A stretch of 64,000 nt of DNA from Marinilabilia salmonicolor (lineage in GTDB: Bacteria > Bacteroidota > Bacteroidia > Bacteroidales > Marinilabiliaceae): positions 124,001-188,000 of the forward strand of contig NZ_PVTS01000008.1 of assembly GCF_003003035.1 (NCBI RefSeq). The letters run 5' to 3'. Positions within the stretch are counted from its first letter, which is position 1. Each line of letters begins with the position of its first letter. Positions 27,982 to 37,201 of the stretch are shown here, piece after piece. The notes below the pieces were generated by a model, which saw nothing but the letters and a program-made list of their open reading frames with translations, had not been told where the DNA came from and made no database searches. Both the position numbers and the translations under genes were made by a program.

Positions 27982-29316
27982 ATGCAACCAAATATAGAAG
28001 TAGGGGTGCTTTTTGCGCCAAAATTTTCATTTTCATTGGACGGGGCTTATAAGTTGAAATCCACCGGTGAAGAGTTTGAAGGAAAGGGTGAAGCCCTCCT
28101 AAAGGATGGAGCTATTACTATAATGATCAATGGAGAAGCCATCTCATCCGATTCTCCGTTAGAATTTGAACCAGTAAATTATGAGGAAGCCAGCTTTGAG
28201 CTCAAAGATGTGGTGATTGGGATTAGTTTTCACTGGGAACGAAAAGAAGACCAGTGCTTTAAGGGGACATTGCGCATTATTAGTGAGGATGGGCATTTAA
28301 CCGCGGTTAATAGCATTCCTTTGGAGGACTACCTGATAAGTGTAATTTCATCCGAGATGAGTGCTACCTCTTCGCCGGAGTTGCTGAGGGCCCATGCCGT
28401 TATTTCACGCAGCTGGCTGATGGCCCAGAAAGAGAAGGAGCAAAAACTGAAAGAAACCGGGAACTACGAAACGGTTATCGAAGGAGAAGGCGAAAAGATC
28501 AAATGGTACGACCGGGAGGATCACATCAATTTTGACGTTTGTGCCGATGATCATTGTCAGCGTTACCAGGGAATAACCAGGGCGTCAACTAAAGAAGTGG
28601 AGGCAGCCATTGCTGATACTTTTGGAGAAGTGCTGACTTATGACAATGAGATATGCGATGCCCGTTTCTCCAAAGCTTGCGGAGGTATTGCTGAAGTTTT
28701 TGAGAATGTTTGGGAGCCGGTCAATCACCCATACCTTACAAAGGTGATCGACAATGACTTTACCCCTGAGGGTTTTAAGCTGGATTTAAAGCAGGAAGAT
28801 GCTGCTCAGGAATGGATTACCGGTAATCCTCCGGCTTTTTGTAATACCCAGGATAAAGAAGTCTTGTCGCAGGTACTTAACGATTACGATCAGGAAACTG
28901 CCGATTTTTACCGCTGGAAAGTAACTCTGAGTCAGGATGATGTGAAGCGGCTTTTAAAGAAGAAAATTGATTTGGACCTGGGAAATGTTATAGATATGAT
29001 TCCGGTAGAGCGGGGTGAATCCGGTCGCCTGATTCGCCTTAAAATTGTTGGAACTGAAGGAGAGTTGACCATCGGTAAAGAATTGGAAATCCGCAAAGCT
29101 TTATCAGAATCTCACCTTTACAGCTCTGCTTTTGTGGTTGAGAAAGAAGCGGGAGAAAGGGGTCTTCCAAAGTCATTTACTCTGATTGGTGCAGGTTGGG
29201 GGCATGGTGTTGGTTTGTGTCAGATTGGAGCCGCGGTGATGGGAGCTAAAGGTTATTCCTATCAGGAGATTTTGACTCATTATTTCAGAGGGGCCGCTTT
29301 GGAAAAGCGTTATTGA
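27982..29316 (+). CDS. SpoIID/LytB-domain protein without export signal
   Basis: 444 residues. The SpoIID domain is recognised by IPLEDYLISVISSEM (catalytic-type E125), RAHAVISRSWLMAQ, and the end motif GAGWGHGVGLCQIGA. SpoIID of Bacillus is a lytic transglycosylase that cuts glycan strands lacking stem peptides. Here the N terminus (MQPNIEVGVLFAPKFSF) has no signal peptide or membrane helix, so the protein should be cytoplasmic unless exported by another route, which is odd for a wall enzyme. It is the third gene of the GT2-DUF4922-SpoIID block. Confidence 0.85.
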   Translation: MQPNIEVGVLFAPKFSFSLDGAYKLKSTGEEFEGKGEALLKDGAITIMINGEAISSDSPLEFEPVNYEEASFELKDVVIGISFHWERKEDQCFKGTLRIISEDGHLTAVNSIPLEDYLISVISSEMSATSSPELLRAHAVISRSWLMAQKEKEQKLKETGNYETVIEGEGEKIKWYDREDHINFDVCADDHCQRYQGITRASTKEVEAAIADTFGEVLTYDNEICDARFSKACGGIAEVFENVWEPVNHPYLTKVIDNDFTPEGFKLDLKQEDAAQEWITGNPPAFCNTQDKEVLSQVLNDYDQETADFYRWKVTLSQDDVKRLLKKKIDLDLGNVIDMIPVERGESGRLIRLKIVGTEGELTIGKELEIRKALSESHLYSSAFVVEKEAGERGLPKSFTLIGAGWGHGVGLCQIGAAVMGAKGYSYQEILTHYFRGAALEKRY

Positions 29317-29492
29317 TTTCCTCATTTGTAGGTCGAAGCTGATGCAGATTACCGCTCGGCTCTGCCGCTTTGTTAAGCAAAGAAATCCGCAGCAGCGAGG
29401 TGGTAGATTGTAGTAAAATTAGTTTAGCAGCAGCGAGGAGGAACGAAAAGTGCATCATATGTTATCCATATATTAATTAACATTCAGTCATT

Positions 29493-31955
29493 ATGAGTCT
29501 GAAACGAATTTTACTTCCGGTTGCGATTTATTGTTTTTCTGCAGGTTCCCTGTTTGCAGAAGGCTGGATTCGTGTAAATCAGCTTGGATATATTCCCAAT
29601 ACGACTAAAGTGGCGGTAATGATTGCAGATGACACGGTTTCGCCGGAAAGCTTTCAGGTAAAGGCATTGAAATCCGGAGAGGTTGTTTTTAGTGGAACCC
29701 CAAGGACTGAAGACGGTTCTGTGTGGGGCATGAAAGCAGCTTTTAGACTCAATTTTTCAGAGCTGACTCAACCAGGAAGTTATTTTATCGAATCTTCAGG
29801 TTTTCGTTCTCCTGAATTCCGCATTGACCAGAATGTTTATGAAGGAGCGGCTGACTTCCTTCTGAATTATATGCGGCAGCAGCGATGTGGCTACAACCCG
29901 TTTCTGGAAGATAGTTGTCATGTGCACGATGGCACCATTGTGGATCATCCCGAAAAAAGCGGGGCATATATTGATGTACATGGCGGTTGGCACGATGCTT
30001 CCGATTACCTGCAATACACCAACACCTCGGCCAACGCTGTTTTTCAGATGTTATTTGCCTATGAAAAGAACCCCGAAGCCTTTAAGGATGTTTACGGTGC
30101 CAATGGTAATAAAGGCCCCAACGGACGGCCTGATGTGTTGGATGAGGCCATATGGGGGCTGGAGTGGCTCATGAGGATGAATCCGGCTCCCGGGGAAATG
30201 TATAATCAGATTGCTGATGACCGCGACCATGCCGGCTATAGATTGCCAAACAAAGACTCCGTTGATTATAATGTTCCGTTTGGAAGACCGGTTTACTATG
30301 TTACGGGCGAACGACAGGGGTTGGGGCCCCATTTGAACCGAACTACCGGAGTGGCTTCTACAGCAGGTAAATTTGCTTCTGCCTTTGCTTTGGCGAGTAA
30401 AGTTTTGAAAGAAGAAAATCCCGAATGGGCTGCAGAAATGCTGCAAAAGGCCAAAGAGGCCATGCGTTTTGGGGAGCAGTTTCCCGGAGCTGCGCAGACT
30501 GCCTGCTATGTCTCACCCTATTTTTACGAAGAGCAGAACTATGTTGACGATATGGAGCTGGGAGCTTCTGCTTTGGCTTTTTCAGAGAATGACAGCCTGG
30601 ATAAATGGTTAAAAGCCGGAGATTTCTGGGGGGAGGTGGAACCTGTTACTCCCTGGATTGAATTGCATGGTGCCCGTCACTATCAGTTTTACCCATTTGT
30701 AAATGTTGGGCATTATCTGATGGCCAGCCAGGGAAATGAGCATTTCAAAAAGAAATATACAGATTTTATGAGAAAAGGGCTTTTGGCCCTGGAAAAAGAG
30801 GCAGCATCTGATCCATTCAGGATAGGGGTACCGTTTATTTGGTGTTCCAATAATCTGGTGACGGCTGCCCTGACGCAGGCCCGGTTGTATCATGAAGTAT
30901 CCGGAGATCAGCAGTTTTTGGAAATGGAAGCTGCTTTACGCGATTGGCTGTTTGGCTGTAACCCCTGGGGCACGGCAATGATTTGCGGATTTCCCGGGGT
31001 TGCGGATTCTCCCACTCACCCTCATTCTGCCTTCCCTTTGTTGCTGCAGAAAAATACCATTGGCGGATTGGTTGACGGCCCTGTTTACAAAACCATATTT
31101 GAAAGTCTGAGAGGGGTGGGATTGCTGGATGATGATGAATATGGCGCCTTCCAAAACGGAAAAGCTGTTTATCATGATGATATCGGTGATTATTCCACTA
31201 ATGAACCAACCATGGACGGCACGGCATCTTTGGTCTGTTACCTGTCGTCGATGGAAACTTATAATACACCTGAATTGGACCGGGATTCACAAGGTGCAGT
31301 GGTGCGTGTTAATGCCACTCAACCTTTAATCTATCTGGTATTTCCTGCCGATGAGCATTTCGAAGGGGCTTCTCTTGTTTTGGATGTTCTGGACGAAAAA
31401 GATGTGAAAGGTTCCTTCTTTCTCACCGGGAAATGCTTAAAAAAACGGGGCAACCGAAAAGCAATCGACCGTATTGTTGCTTCAAGCCACTATCTTGGAC
31501 CTCATTCGGATGATCATCTGTTGTATGCCGACTGGGAAAAAAGAGATTCTTTGCTGGTTGCCTATGAAGAGTTTAAAATCGATTTGAAGAAAAATCTCCA
31601 ATCTATCGAAGAAAAAGGCGCTTCCATGGAAAATGTGCGATGGTTTCTGCCACCTTATGAATGGTACAACAAAGATGTTGTTGCCTGGAGCCGGAATTTG
31701 GGAATGGAGGTAGTGTCGTTTACACCTGGCACTGGAACAAATGCCGATTATACAACTCCGGGAATGGCCAATTATAAAACCAGCCGCGAATTGCTTGACC
31801 AGCTTTGGCGTTTTGAAGAAAAAAATGGGCTGAATGGAGCTTTATTGTTGGTGCACCCTGGTGTGCATCCCGATCGGAAAGATAAATTTTACAATTATAT
31901 TGGAGATATTATAGATGAGCTTCGAAATCGTGGCTATCGATTTGAGAAATTATAA
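29493..31955 (+). CDS. GH9 hydrolase fused to a CE4-like polysaccharide deacetylase
   Basis: 820 residues with a signal peptide (about 1-22). An N-terminal Ig-like CelD_N domain (WIRVNQLGYIP) precedes the GH9 (alpha/alpha)6 domain, with candidate bases D168 and D171 in GGWHDASDY and candidate acid E571 in TNEPTMDG. The C-terminal part (about 600-820) is a NodB-type deacetylase: metal histidines H671 and H675 in HSDDHLL, FLPPYEWYN and LLVHPG, but the usual TFDD motif reads FPADEHFEG. Some GH9 enzymes are exo-beta-glucosaminidases acting after a deacetylase, so a combined GlcNAc-deacetylating, GlcN-releasing enzyme is inferred. Cellulase activity is the alternative. Confidence 0.83.
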   Translation: MSLKRILLPVAIYCFSAGSLFAEGWIRVNQLGYIPNTTKVAVMIADDTVSPESFQVKALKSGEVVFSGTPRTEDGSVWGMKAAFRLNFSELTQPGSYFIESSGFRSPEFRIDQNVYEGAADFLLNYMRQQRCGYNPFLEDSCHVHDGTIVDHPEKSGAYIDVHGGWHDASDYLQYTNTSANAVFQMLFAYEKNPEAFKDVYGANGNKGPNGRPDVLDEAIWGLEWLMRMNPAPGEMYNQIADDRDHAGYRLPNKDSVDYNVPFGRPVYYVTGERQGLGPHLNRTTGVASTAGKFASAFALASKVLKEENPEWAAEMLQKAKEAMRFGEQFPGAAQTACYVSPYFYEEQNYVDDMELGASALAFSENDSLDKWLKAGDFWGEVEPVTPWIELHGARHYQFYPFVNVGHYLMASQGNEHFKKKYTDFMRKGLLALEKEAASDPFRIGVPFIWCSNNLVTAALTQARLYHEVSGDQQFLEMEAALRDWLFGCNPWGTAMICGFPGVADSPTHPHSAFPLLLQKNTIGGLVDGPVYKTIFESLRGVGLLDDDEYGAFQNGKAVYHDDIGDYSTNEPTMDGTASLVCYLSSMETYNTPELDRDSQGAVVRVNATQPLIYLVFPADEHFEGASLVLDVLDEKDVKGSFFLTGKCLKKRGNRKAIDRIVASSHYLGPHSDDHLLYADWEKRDSLLVAYEEFKIDLKKNLQSIEEKGASMENVRWFLPPYEWYNKDVVAWSRNLGMEVVSFTPGTGTNADYTTPGMANYKTSRELLDQLWRFEEKNGLNGALLLVHPGVHPDRKDKFYNYIGDIIDELRNRGYRFEKL

Positions 31956-32003
31956 ATGTGCGATCACAGTATTTGTAAACGTGACAGTTAAATCTTTTGT
32001 GCT

Positions 32004-33845
32004 ATGGGTTCAAAAAACCGTTCACCCTGGAGTTGGGTGCCTACTCTTTACTTTGCGCAAGGTATTCCTTATGTGATTGTGATGACCGTTTCGGTCATTA
32101 TGTATAAGCGCCTTGGAATATCAAATGCCGATATTGCTTTGTACACCAGTTGGCTTTACCTGCCATGGGTCATTAAACCACTGTGGAGTCCGGTGGTGGA
32201 TTTGTTGAAAACCAAGAGGTGGTGGATTGTAGTCATGCAGATACTGGTAGGGGCCGGACTTGCGGGAGTGGCATTTACTATTCCTGTTCCTGATTTTTTT
32301 CAATACACGCTGGCGTTTTTCTGGTTGCTTGCATTTAGTTCAGCTACCCACGACATAGCAGCCGACGGGTTTTATATGCTCGCCCTGGATGAACACAAAC
32401 AAGCTTACTTCATTGGTATTCGAAGTACTTTTTACAGAGTAGCCATGATAACCGGACAGGGCCTGCTCATTATCCTGGCCGGATTCTTTGAAACCCACAC
32501 AGGTCTTGATCCCATCGAGTTTAAAGTGCATACCAGGCCCGATCAACCGGCTGAAATAACCGTTCCTGAATTTGACCGGGAAGTAAGTAATGATGAAATG
32601 GCTTTTGTGCTGACTTCTGATGACCTTCAGATTCCTACTAAAAAGGCAGAGCCAACGACCATTGATAGTCTCATTCAATGGGCCGAAGCTGAAAACCTTG
32701 CCAATGGTTTTGTAATGCCCGAAAAGAGCAAAGAGGTGGAAAAAACGGATGGATGGTTTGTTTCTTATGTATCGGGTCCATTGAAAGAGAAGCTGAAGTC
32801 CGCTTTTGGGCGGGATGAGGTTGTAGAATCCACCATGAATCCCGGAAATATTGGAATCGTAGGTGTAAGGTTAACCCAAAAGCCTGAAACAGGTGAAACC
32901 GTTGTTCTGAATACCGGGATTCGCAGAGGTGATGAGAGTATTAAATTAATAGAAGGAGAACGCATAGAGGTAAGTTCATCTAACTGGCAGGAGACGGCCT
33001 GGATAGTGGTTCAGCTGGATCCCAAACTGGAAGGTGCATCGATTGCCTTTTACGAAGGGCGTTCAGGCAATATTCCTTTGGCCTGGACCATTACTTTTGT
33101 GATTCTGGCTGGTATGTTTTTGGTGTTTTTTCTTTATCACCGGTTTATATTGCCACGTCCTGCATCAGATAAAGCCACCGTTCAGGGAGAAGGGGAAAAC
33201 CTGTTTTCTGAATTTTTCGCCACCTTCAAATCTTTTTTTAAAAAAGAAAATATTGGTCCTGCACTGGCATTTCTCTTGTTGTTTCGTCTGGGAGAGTCTC
33301 AAATTGTAAAGCTTGCTTCCCCGTTTATGCTGGATGCACGCGAAGTGGGTGGTTTAGGACTAACCACCGGAGATGTAGGGCTTATTTACGGGACCATTGG
33401 AATTTTGGCCCTTACTCTGGGAGGCATTCTCGGTGGACTGGTAGCTTCTAAGAACGGACTCAAATTCTGGCTTTGGCCCATGGCTTTTGCGATGAATTTG
33501 CCCAATCTGGTATTTGTGTATCTTTCATATGCCACTCCTCAGAGTATGTGGCTCATCTCAGCTTCAGTAGCCGTTGAACAGTTTGGCTATGGATTTGGGT
33601 TTACCGCTTACATGCTGTACATGATCTATTTTGCGGCCGGTAATCATAAAACTGCCCATTATGCCATTTGTACAGGACTTATGGCGCTGGGAATGATGAT
33701 TCCGGGTATGATCTCAGGGTGGATCCAGGAAATTGTGGGCTATGAAAATTTCTTTATCTGGGTTGTGATATGTACAGTGCCCGGGTTTATTGTTCTTAAG
33801 TTCCTCAAAATCGATCCCACTTTTGGTATTAAGAAGAACGAGTAG
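32004..33845 (+). CDS. AmpG-like MFS permease with a large inserted loop
   Basis: 613 residues, an inner-membrane major-facilitator protein. The start YFAQGIPYVIVMTVSVIMYK and the first helices match the AmpG muropeptide permease family. Helices resume at about residue 360 (IPLAWTITFVILAGMFLVFF) after a hydrophilic stretch of roughly 190 residues (about 165-355) that AmpG of Enterobacteria does not have. The insert contains a repeated-looking beta-rich segment and is probably periplasmic. In this locus import of anhydro-muropeptides or GlcNAc-MurNAc disaccharides is the likely job. Confidence 0.82.
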   Translation: MGSKNRSPWSWVPTLYFAQGIPYVIVMTVSVIMYKRLGISNADIALYTSWLYLPWVIKPLWSPVVDLLKTKRWWIVVMQILVGAGLAGVAFTIPVPDFFQYTLAFFWLLAFSSATHDIAADGFYMLALDEHKQAYFIGIRSTFYRVAMITGQGLLIILAGFFETHTGLDPIEFKVHTRPDQPAEITVPEFDREVSNDEMAFVLTSDDLQIPTKKAEPTTIDSLIQWAEAENLANGFVMPEKSKEVEKTDGWFVSYVSGPLKEKLKSAFGRDEVVESTMNPGNIGIVGVRLTQKPETGETVVLNTGIRRGDESIKLIEGERIEVSSSNWQETAWIVVQLDPKLEGASIAFYEGRSGNIPLAWTITFVILAGMFLVFFLYHRFILPRPASDKATVQGEGENLFSEFFATFKSFFKKENIGPALAFLLLFRLGESQIVKLASPFMLDAREVGGLGLTTGDVGLIYGTIGILALTLGGILGGLVASKNGLKFWLWPMAFAMNLPNLVFVYLSYATPQSMWLISASVAVEQFGYGFGFTAYMLYMIYFAAGNHKTAHYAICTGLMALGMMIPGMISGWIQEIVGYENFFIWVVICTVPGFIVLKFLKIDPTFGIKKNE

Positions 33846-33964
33846 TTCAAGGTTAAGGCTGAGGCAAAGACTAAGATTTTTCTTAACCACACTTTCTGTC
33901 TCAGCCTCAATCTGTCTGTCATCTTCCATCTAATAATCTTAGATCTAATTTCACAATACATACT
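33846..33964 (+). other. Intercistronic hairpin before the GHL10 gene
   Basis: GGCTGAG near 33854 pairs with CTCAGCC near 33901. A similar purine/pyrimidine arrangement, GGTTAAGAG with CTCTCAACC, lies in the spacer before the symporter gene (35483-35552). Both may be processing or stability elements. Confidence 0.4.
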
Positions 33965-35482
33965 ATGTTACGTAAACTAACACTTATTTTCATCCTGTCG
34001 CTTTTTGTTGCTTCATTACAAGCCAGGGAATATCCCAAGCGGGAGATGCGTGCCATATGGATCGCTACGGTGGCAAATATCGACTGGCCTTCGAAATCGG
34101 GGCTTTCTGTTGAACTTCAACAAGACGAAATGCTGGAGCTGTTTGATCTGGCCAAGGAATACAACCTCAATACGGTGATATTTCAGGTTCGTCCCTCCAC
34201 CGATGCTTTTTATCCATCCGAGCTGGAGCCATGGTCGCAATGGCTAACCGGTGAGCAGGGACAGGCCCCGGATCCTTTCTACGATCCCCTTGAGTTTGCA
34301 ATTGAAGAGGGACGAAAGCGAGGGCTGGAGATTCATCTTTGGCTGAATCCTTACCGGGCAGTGGTGGATACAGCAAAAGCTTCCATAGCTGTGGATCATC
34401 CCGTTAATCAACATCCTGAGTGGTTTGTAACTTATGGTAAAGCAAGGTATTTCAATCCCGGCTTGCCTGAGACCCGCAATCATGTGGCAACGGTGGTGGC
34501 TGATGTCCTGAAAAGATATAATGTGGATGCCCTTCATTTTGATGATTATTTCTATCCATATCGTATTTCCGGGGAAGAGTTTCCCGATCAGGAAGCATTT
34601 GAAATGTATCCCCGCGGTTTTACTGCCGACCAAAAAGATGACTGGCGTCGCGACAATGTGGACCTGATTATTGAGCAGTTGCATGACACCATAGAGAACG
34701 TGAATCCATCGGTGGCTTTTGGAATCAGTCCTTTCGGGGTCTGGCGCAACCAATCGGTGGATCCGAGAGGGTCTGCCACCAGAGCCGGACAAACCAATTA
34801 TGATGATTTGTATGCCAATATTCTGCGCTGGCAGGAGGAAGGATGGATAGATTATATTACGCCACAGATATATTGGCACATTGGCAAAGAGGTTGCTGAT
34901 TATGCAATTATTGCCGATTGGTGGAGTAAAAATGCCCTTGGTTGCCGGCTTTACATCGGCCAGGCTTTTTACCGCATCAATAGGGATTCAAAAGACCGGG
35001 AATGGCGTTCTTCCCGGCAGATTCTGAAGCAGATTAACCTGAATCGTACTTATCCCAATATCGATGGGAGTATGTTTTTCAGTGCGAAATCGCTTCGAAA
35101 CAATCCCCGCAGATTAAAGGAGAAGTTGCTGAGAAGAGTTTATCGTTATGAAGCTTTACCTCCGGTGAACCCCAGAGTAGCGCAAGTGGTTCCTGAGGTC
35201 CCGCAAAATCCGGAAATTAGGCTGGTGGGTGATTCTATTCAGATGACCTGGAAGCCGGGATACAATAACGAAACTTTTGTTGTCTATAAGTTTAAACATG
35301 GGAAACAGGCCAATACCGGGAATCCTGAGAGTATTTTTGCCGTTACCGGTGGCAATGAAATGACGTTTGAAGTGTCTCGAAAAACACATCCCCGAAAGTA
35401 TTATTTTGTGATTTCGGCCTTGAGCCAAACCAATATAGAGTCGGTTACGGAGTTTTTTAAAGATGTAAGTCTGGAGGATTAA
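33965..35482 (+). CDS. GHL10-family glycoside hydrolase, DigH-like
   Basis: 505 residues with a signal peptide (about 1-21). The GHL10 (DUF187) barrel starts REMRAIWIATVANIDWPS and includes VIFQVRPSTDAFYPS, IHLWLNPYRA and the acidic motif DALHFDDYFYPY. A C-terminal Ig-like domain follows from about residue 410. E. coli DigH (YddW) of this family cleaves peptide-free peptidoglycan glycan strands, so the same activity is expected here, acting after the amidase encoded first in the operon. Confidence 0.87.
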   Translation: MLRKLTLIFILSLFVASLQAREYPKREMRAIWIATVANIDWPSKSGLSVELQQDEMLELFDLAKEYNLNTVIFQVRPSTDAFYPSELEPWSQWLTGEQGQAPDPFYDPLEFAIEEGRKRGLEIHLWLNPYRAVVDTAKASIAVDHPVNQHPEWFVTYGKARYFNPGLPETRNHVATVVADVLKRYNVDALHFDDYFYPYRISGEEFPDQEAFEMYPRGFTADQKDDWRRDNVDLIIEQLHDTIENVNPSVAFGISPFGVWRNQSVDPRGSATRAGQTNYDDLYANILRWQEEGWIDYITPQIYWHIGKEVADYAIIADWWSKNALGCRLYIGQAFYRINRDSKDREWRSSRQILKQINLNRTYPNIDGSMFFSAKSLRNNPRRLKEKLLRRVYRYEALPPVNPRVAQVVPEVPQNPEIRLVGDSIQMTWKPGYNNETFVVYKFKHGKQANTGNPESIFAVTGGNEMTFEVSRKTHPRKYYFVISALSQTNIESVTEFFKDVSLED

Positions 35483-35552
35483 GATTTAGATTAAGGAAAA
35501 GGAAAAGGTTAAGAGGATGTTTAATTTACTCTCAACCTCAATACTATAGATT

Positions 35553-36992
35553 ATGAGTACAACACTTGTTTTGTTAGTGATTCTGGGCTTCTTTACAGCC
35601 TTGTTTCTAATATCCTGGTTTTCTTCACGCAACAGTGATAGCGAGACCTTTTTTACGGGGAATCGAAAATCGCCCTGGTATCTTGTGGCTTTTGGAATGA
35701 TTGGAGCCACCATTTCGGGCGTCACCTTTATATCTGTTCCGGGTGAAGTTGGCAACAGTGGCTGGAGCTATTTCCAGTTTATCCTGGGTAATTTTGTGGG
35801 TTACTGGATTATTGCTCTGGTTCTTTTGCCCCTCTACTATAAGCGTAATCTGGTTTCGATTTACACATATCTCGATCAACGGTTTGGACTGAGATCCTAC
35901 AAAACAGGGTCTTTCTTTTTTATTGTATCCCAAACAATAGGAGCCTCGTTCAGGCTTTATCTGGTTGCCGGGGTTTTGCAGATCTCCTTTTTCGATGCGC
36001 TTGGAGTTCCCTTTTGGGTGACAGTGCTTACCACCATAACACTTATCTGGCTCTACACTTTTAAGGCCGGTATTAAAACCGTAGTCTGGACCGATACTCT
36101 GCAGACTTTCTTTATTTTGCTGTCGGTGATTGTGACCATAGTCGTTATTCTTCAGCAACTGAATATGAGTTTTGGAGAGATGGTTCAGGCTATTGACCAT
36201 CATCCCCACAGTGAAATTTTTGACTGGGACTGGCGTTCAGGCACTAACTTTTTCAAGCAGTTTATTGCAGGAATAGGTATTACCATTGTGATGACCGGAC
36301 TGGATCAGAATATGATGCAGAAAAACCTAACCTGTAAAAACCAGAAAGAGGCTCAGAAGAACCTTTTTTGGTTCAGTCTGGCCTTTATATTAACCAATCT
36401 GATGTTTCTGGGTCTGGGCGTTATGTTGTATCATTATGCCGGAGAAATGGGGATTGAATTACCCCAACGAACAGATGATGTATTTCCGCTTCTGGCCATA
36501 AAGTATTTTGGAACGGTTGTGGGGGTGTTCTTTCTTTTGGGAATTATTGCAGCTGCCTATTCCAGTGCTGATTCAGCACTTACAGCATTAACCACTGCAT
36601 TCTGCATTGATTTTCTTAAAGTCAGTCCTAAGCTTCCATCTACAGAAAAAACCAGGATTAAAGTACATATTGCCTTTTCTTTTATTATGTTTCTGGTCAT
36701 CGTGATTTTCAGAATTATCAATGACGAGAGTGTGGTAAATTCGGTATTTACGGCTGCAGGATATACTTATGGGCCTCTGCTTGGGTTGTTTACATTTGGT
36801 ATTCTGACAAAGCGCAGCACCAGGGACCGGTTCGTCCCTTTTATTAGCGTGCTGTCTCCCATATTGTGTTACATTATCAGTTCCAATTCGGAACAATGGC
36901 TCGGAGGCTATAAATTTGGTTTCGAACTGTTGATGCTTAATGGACTTTTGGTGTTTTTAGGACTGCTGATGTTTTCAAGGCCGAAAAAGTAG
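35553..36992 (+). CDS. Sodium:solute symporter (SSS family)
   Basis: 479 residues with about 13 hydrophobic helices. The family signature is visible in IGATISGVTFISVPGEVGNSGWSY (first sodium-site region) and GIIAAAYSSADSALTALTTAFCIDF. SSS carriers import sugars, sialic acid and amino acids with sodium. Its place between the DigH-like hydrolase and the acetyltransferase makes MurNAc or GlcNAc the most likely substrate; T. forsythia also links a dedicated MurNAc carrier to murK-murQ. Specificity cannot be read from the sequence. Confidence 0.87.
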   Translation: MSTTLVLLVILGFFTALFLISWFSSRNSDSETFFTGNRKSPWYLVAFGMIGATISGVTFISVPGEVGNSGWSYFQFILGNFVGYWIIALVLLPLYYKRNLVSIYTYLDQRFGLRSYKTGSFFFIVSQTIGASFRLYLVAGVLQISFFDALGVPFWVTVLTTITLIWLYTFKAGIKTVVWTDTLQTFFILLSVIVTIVVILQQLNMSFGEMVQAIDHHPHSEIFDWDWRSGTNFFKQFIAGIGITIVMTGLDQNMMQKNLTCKNQKEAQKNLFWFSLAFILTNLMFLGLGVMLYHYAGEMGIELPQRTDDVFPLLAIKYFGTVVGVFFLLGIIAAAYSSADSALTALTTAFCIDFLKVSPKLPSTEKTRIKVHIAFSFIMFLVIVIFRIINDESVVNSVFTAAGYTYGPLLGLFTFGILTKRSTRDRFVPFISVLSPILCYIISSNSEQWLGGYKFGFELLMLNGLLVFLGLLMFSRPKK

Positions 36993-37105
36993 TGAATCTT
37001 GATTTGTCAGGTTTTCAATTTATTTATTCTAGTGTTCTAACAGTGGTTTTTTTGTGTGTCGGAGGCAGACTGTTAGATCCGGGAGTAGTATATATTTCTA
37101 ATCGG

Positions 37106-37198
37106 CTGAAACAAGCATGGCAACGATTGCCTCAAAAGAGAATGTAAACAATCAACCATGCGAGTTCCATCAGACCAATAACTTAGATAAATTATTTA
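37106..37198 (+). repeat. Dispersed copy of the leader repeat
   Basis: About 93 bases differ from the unit at 22238-22330 at only five positions. The tiny frame is kept (K-Q-A-W-Q-R-L-P-Q-K-R-M, 37106-37147) but its first codon is CTG. The CATCAG arm (37168-37173) remains, while its partner over the acetyltransferase start (37199-37204) is CGAATG and pairs only partly. The unit ends at the start codon of the next gene, as at the amidase gene. Confidence 0.85.
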
Positions 37199-37201
37199 CG
37201 A

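Noticed and set aside
29385-29445. Two CAGCAGCGAGG direct repeats before the GH9 gene
   Set aside because: Only two short copies without symmetry or promoter relation; insufficient for an operator call.
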